This document shows positions 59,301 to 64,000 of a stretch of 64,000 bases of DNA, in pieces; within the stretch, counting starts at the first letter, position 1; every line of letters begins with the position of its first letter. A model generated the notes under the pieces. That model saw only the letters and a list, made by a program, of their open reading frames with translations, was not told where the DNA came from and did not search any database. Where the stretch lies: the NCBI RefSeq assembly GCF_024713945.1, contig NC_134685.1, positions 1-64,000 on the forward strand, written 5' to 3'. Source of the DNA: Dermatophagoides farinae. Lineage: Eukaryota > Arthropoda > Arachnida > Sarcoptiformes > Pyroglyphidae. A program made the position numbers and the translations under genes.

Positions 59301-62300
59301 TTTATCAGATGAGATGATGACTGCTGTTGGAGGACAAGCCAAGCAGCCGCCCCTCATTCAATCTTACAATCAAGCTTCAATGTATGCATGGCTGGCTTCC
59401 TTTTTTTGGAATGACCCTGTGTATGTTGTTGAGCATGTTGTGTCATCTGGCCACCATTATTTAGTGATGATATGTATGGAATCCGTACAAGTAAAGTCTC
59501 TTCTTACGCCATTCTAGTAACACACACAAAGAGAGAAAGAGAGAGAGAGTTTTGACATTTTTTTTTGTTACGAATTTATAATTACTACACACGACTATAG
59601 AATAAAAAAACGACGATAGCCAAACGACAATCACCATAGGATCAAATCGACCAAAGGCCAATCATTTCATTGAGGCGCGAAAAAATTCATTTTTTTCGAT
59701 TCTGGCTGACACACATGCAAGGCAGAATTTCATTTTTTAAAGCATGTCATTAAATCTGCAATTGTGGCTGTCATTCGAATCGATTGAGAAGGTTGGTTAC
59801 AGTGCAAGTGGACATTTCTCCTTCTCGCTCTCTCTCTCTCTCTATAATTAACGACATCAATACATTCATTCTTTGAGGCAATGAATTCACTCATGAATTT
59901 CCATTCATTCGATTCATCGATCCAAGAATGAATAGAAATGGCTAGCTAACCACAATAAACAAAATCATAAGGATTGCCAGAATAATTCTATACAATTGTG
60001 GTCATCAACACCATCATCATCATGATCTTAGATGACGAATGGGCAATCAATTCCAAACGGACAAGGACAGCAATTAACTACAATAATCGAGTGCATTGGA
60101 TTTGCCTTTCTCTTTCTCTTTCGTTAACACACAGAGTTAGAGTGGATTTCTCGTTATATAGCGGGACCATCTCTATGGGGAGAACCATGCCCGATTCTGT
60201 AGTGCTGATGCAGAAGCAACAAAAAAAATGGCTCACTGGGTATACACATTAAATGCCGATCACTGTGACGACAACAAAGTCAGGGTCTGGGGGTAACGCG
60301 ATTAACCAGCCATCATCATCATCATCATCATCATTACATCACACATAATACACGCTGACAAAATTGCTAGAAAATTGGCGAAACAAAACCGCATCTTTGT
60401 GGCACCAGAACCAGCACTCACTCACACACACACACACACCAATGGGATGCAATTATGCAGACACAATTTATTACTGAATCATATCGACCTGTTGTTGTTG
60501 GTGTCTTATGTAATGTGTGTGTATGCTTATCACATTACACATTAGATGGCAATCTTACATCATTCATTCGAACCAAAAAGACCCAGGTCAATAGAAAGCA
60601 GATTTCATTCATGTTTGAAACTAGCAAAAACCGAAAAAATAAAAAAAATGGAAAAAATGGAAAAAAGGAAAAAATCTGGTTTTATGTTTGAATTCAAGTT
60701 TGTCGTTTAATTAGAATTTCTCAATAGAACAACAACAAAAACTAAACAAAACAAAAGAGGAAAAAGGAATCAACTCTCTATGTTGCTAATAATAATAATG
60801 AAAGGTTGCAATTAGAAAAAAAGGTTCCACTCGCTTGGAACACACTCAGCGTTCAGAGAAAAGGACCGAACAGAAAACAAAAACAGAAAGCAAAGAGGTA
60901 GCCTGGCTAATTATTTTGGGCCAAACACAGAAACAAACACACATACAGTATATGCAACATCAACCAGAAATGTCGAGCATTCGTGTTGGCGAATTAATTA
61001 GAATCGACTATAGCACACTGCACGAAGATGAAGGATTTCTTTTTCTTTTTTTTCCGCCGCTTTTTGATCGTGCAGTCAGCAAATACCTAAAACACTAGAC
61101 AACAGAAAAGAAGCAAATCGTAATGAAAGGGTGACCACTTCAAATGAAAGAAAGAAATGGCCACAGAAGAAATGCGTCCGGTTTAATTGCTACGAACCAA
61201 CAAAAAATGCCAATTGAGAATAGTGCTTTTTTCATTGAATTCATGCAAATTTGTCGAATAAAGCAAGGAATTTACTCGATTCTCTTCACTTCACTTCACT
61301 TTATGTTTGTTTGTTTGTTTGTTTGGAAGGATTGTGAATGTCTGAAAAATTTAAATTCAATTGTCCGTGTACAAATACAGATGCATTGAATTATTCATTC
61401 GTAACTGTTATCACAATTCACATTCACTAATTCAGAATGTGCGTAATTGTGTGTTGCAACAAACGAAAAAATTATAATTTTCCCTTCTTAGGAATTAGCA
61501 ATGTGTGTGTGTGTGCATGGTATGAGTGAGATAACTCGAATGAAATCGTTTGTCTTAATTACGTGAAATATTTGTTTATTTGTTTGTTTGTTTGCTTGAT
61601 TACAACAACAGAGGAGGATCTGTATTCATTCAAGTCAAACATTGATTCTGGTTTGTATCAAACAGAAAAATCGAAAAATTGTCGTAGTCGCAGTACAATT
61701 TTCATTTCGAATAAGGTCATCGTGGTTGCCAGAAAATCAACCAAACCAACAAACAAACAATGGGCACCAATGTGTGATAAGAAAAGGGGCCAATCGATAT
61801 GTAGATCATGCAGGTGGTTAGTTTTCATTTCATTTTATTTCATTTTTTCTTTCTTTAGTTTCTGGCATCCATATTGTGATACCAATCTGACCGTTTAGCC
61901 AGTTGCCACACGCTCAGCACGAGCCACAAACACACACACACACACACTTTGGCTTACAGCCGGGGTATCCAATGGTGGTGCGGATACCCCGATGATTGTC
62001 GAAAGATCTAGGTCAGATCCATACAATCATATACACATCTTATTATGGCCAGTCGTCGTCAAGAAAACAAATGCAAAAAAATGGCAAAAAATTTTTCAAA
62101 TATTTCTCTTACAGATGATTGAATGTTGTTGAATGATGAAAAATGAAAAGAAAACCCCAGTCATCCCATGTGTGTCTTGGATCATGGAAAATCAAAAACC
62201 GACCTCATTTTTGGACCAAATTCGACCAAATACACATGGCCGATACCGTTATGCTGGTTCAATATTTGGATCATCCTTGAGACTTGGATTCAAAGTCCAA

Positions 62301-64000
62301 AATGTTGCATGGATCAACAACACAATCAAGGTTTGATTAAGTGACCCAATTGGAAAGCAGCTGCACATCTTAATTGTATGATGACAATGTGTTTGTATCA
62401 AAAGGGATAAGACACTCACACTCACACACACTGGAAGATTTATGGCCATCCATTCATGAATGTTGAACCATGTACAACTGGTCAACTTGTACCTTTTGTT
62501 CATTTTTACAAATTTTTACAAATGCGATTGAGTCGAACATTTTATATAATCCAGTGTTGTTGCAACAAACCAAGATTTATTGGAGCCAATTATTCAACCC
62601 CTTGTCCAACAATCACAACATACAATTAATATTGCCCATTCAATTAACGACTACACTCATGTTTGGAGACACTGCATCCACATCACCTATCAAGAATCAC
62701 AAGATCAGGTCAGCAGGTCATCGGCGGTATCGATCCAATCGAACATTGATCGCGTGTGGACAGCTCGTGCCACCGAAAGCCAAATGGCAAAGGTCAAAGG
62801 CATTGGCTTTTATTAATTTTGTATGAATTCAGCGAGTGAAAGCGAAATCGGTGAAAACAATGATTGTGTTATATCGCGGATGAATGTAGAAAACACACAG
62901 AAAGAAAGAGCAAGCTGCGCTTTTATCTGCCATCACCAATCTCTTCATTGGTCGATCGAATGACATTATAATAATGTATTAATTGTGTCGTTCCATTTGG
63001 ACCGGTGTTACTTGCAAGATCGTCCAGTGCATTAACCTTAAATCTAACAATCATTAGCAAGAGAAAAAGAATCAAACCATAATGGCCCATCAATGGTCAT
63101 CACCCGGTTCAATGATTATGTTCAACAACAACGACAACAAAACCAACTCTTTTGTGTCATCAAACAAACCTGTGGGGTTATGATGAATGGCCTGATGGCA
63201 TTTATGAACGACGACGACGACGACAACGATCAGAAAGTTGCCATTGTTGTTGTTGTTGTGGTTGCTGCATTATCCTAAATATCTGAATGGCAGACATCTT
63301 AAAGAAAATATATATAATATATACATGTCCTCCTCATACAAACAAACCAAACACCTGAATAACCTTTACATATATGACAGCAGTCATCAAGTTCAAGGCT
63401 GAAAAAAAAGATTGCAAGGAATTACAAGCTCTTTAAAAATTGGACACAATTACAAAATGAACCGCGAAACTGAGTGTTTTGTTGTTGAGAATGACACACT
63501 CACAGTGTTCACTTTTACTTTCGCAAACGTCTTTTGGCAGTCGACCAGTGTAACAAAAGAGGGCCATATACAATCAATTATTACAACCGAACCGATCGAT
63601 ACATTTCAGCACACAATGTCTCAATTGCTCTCTATCATGGATCATCTGCCTGTTTGTTGTTGACCTCAGCGGACGATTGTTGTTGTATTGAAAGCATGAA
63701 AACAAACCATTTTTCCAATTGACAAACTAATCCTTTCTTTTTTTATGGTCAAGCTACTGAATCATAAAAATGGCCCAATCCATAACGGAACAGCTTGTGG
63801 TCATCTCATCCTCGAAATCAATAATTGATTGATTTGGCGAGAGAGAATCATCAACATGAACAAACAGACAAACAAACAGACAAACAGACAACTGAACCAG
63901 CAAACATGACAATAAGATGAGCTCTGTGTTTGGCTTGGAGCCACCAACAAACACAGTGAACAAACAAACAGTCCTGTGGGAATGGAAAATCTTGACATAA
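56301..64000. other. Gene-poor block 3
   Basis: 7.7 kb without a supported gene. A/T and CA/GA simple sequence dominates (for example GAAT units near 58285-58310, ATC units near 60316-60336). Islands at 59310-59505 and 62130-62335 read as open frames ending at donor-like GTAAAG and GTTTGA sites but have no recognisable family. A perfect 10-bp-arm hairpin lies at 61961-61991. It may be intergenic or the inside of a very long intron of a gene beyond the window. Confidence 0.5.
61961..61991. repeat. Perfect GC-rich hairpin
   Basis: Arms CGGGGTATCC and GGATACCCCG (10 of 10) flank an 11-nt loop, AATGGTGGTGC. GC-rich arms stand out from the AT-rich surroundings and follow a CA run. Confidence 0.9.

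Noticed and set aside
62470-62826. 118-codon plus-strand ORF near the right end
   Set aside because: Two overlapping frames are both open here, no motif in either; kept only as part of an island to test.
1-64000. tRNA, rRNA and snRNA genes
   Set aside because: Looked for B-box-like GGTTCGA contexts and snRNA signatures; those seen, such as near 19322, lack a cloverleaf.
1-64000. Known conserved arthropod miRNAs (let-7, miR-1, miR-8, miR-124, bantam and others, from memory)
   Set aside because: None of the mature sequences I remember was noticed on reading; only the unassigned hairpin at 23993-24077 was kept.

Overview
The window reads as nuclear DNA of a small-genome arthropod. A mite, probably an acariform or astigmatan such as a house dust mite, is the best guess. 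This is inferred from gene content and style, not from a search. Introns are mostly 50-110 bp with strict GT..AG ends, genes are packed on both strands, spacers are rich in CA/CT/GTT microsatellites, and the proteins include chitin-binding cuticle-type proteins and arthropod neuropeptide and hormone precursors. A canonical HPRT gene argues against Diptera. There is no sign of bacterial, plasmid or CRISPR content.

Layout, left to right. 0.4-1.5 kb: a small C2H2 zinc-finger gene (+) whose coding exon carries one hAT-type MITE nested inside another, each with an intact 8-bp target duplication. 1.9-8.3 kb: two secreted proteins with a single chitin-binding (ChtBD2/CPAP1-like) domain, both on the minus strand. 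9.0-12.5 kb: an alpha/beta hydrolase (+), HPRT (-) and mitochondrial ribosomal protein L14 (+); the last two are head to head. 12.7-14.4 kb: an ATF4/cryptocephal bZIP factor (+) with a uORF-rich leader. 14.7-16.6 kb: an APLF-like FHA protein with a long acidic/basic tail (-). 17.4-23.6 kb: the two subunit genes of the glycoprotein hormone GPA2/GPB5 (thyrostimulin type), tail to tail. 27.8-29.8 kb: an IDLSRF-like neuropeptide precursor with an LDL-receptor class A domain (+). 30.8-32.6 kb: RanBP3 (-). 33.2-44.2 kb: LYST/mauve, a BEACH-WD giant (-) with a 9.8-kb exon. 44.9-48.2 kb: COX20 (+), AMPK beta (-), CFDP1/BCNT (+) and a small two-helix membrane protein (-). 48.2-64 kb: a 15.8-kb stretch with no gene I can defend.

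Most genes are unrelated housekeeping neighbours. The functional pairing that matters is GPA2 with GPB5, whose products are expected to heterodimerise and which are adjacent here. Several convergent pairs have overlapping 3' ends; the extreme case is COX20/AMPK beta, whose stop codons are 4 bp apart. Exon models were built by hand from splice consensus and reading phase. They are internally consistent (all sum to whole codons) but no transcript was available. The least certain ends are the zinc-finger gene, the N-terminus of LYST, the N-terminus of GPA2 and the leader of ATF4.
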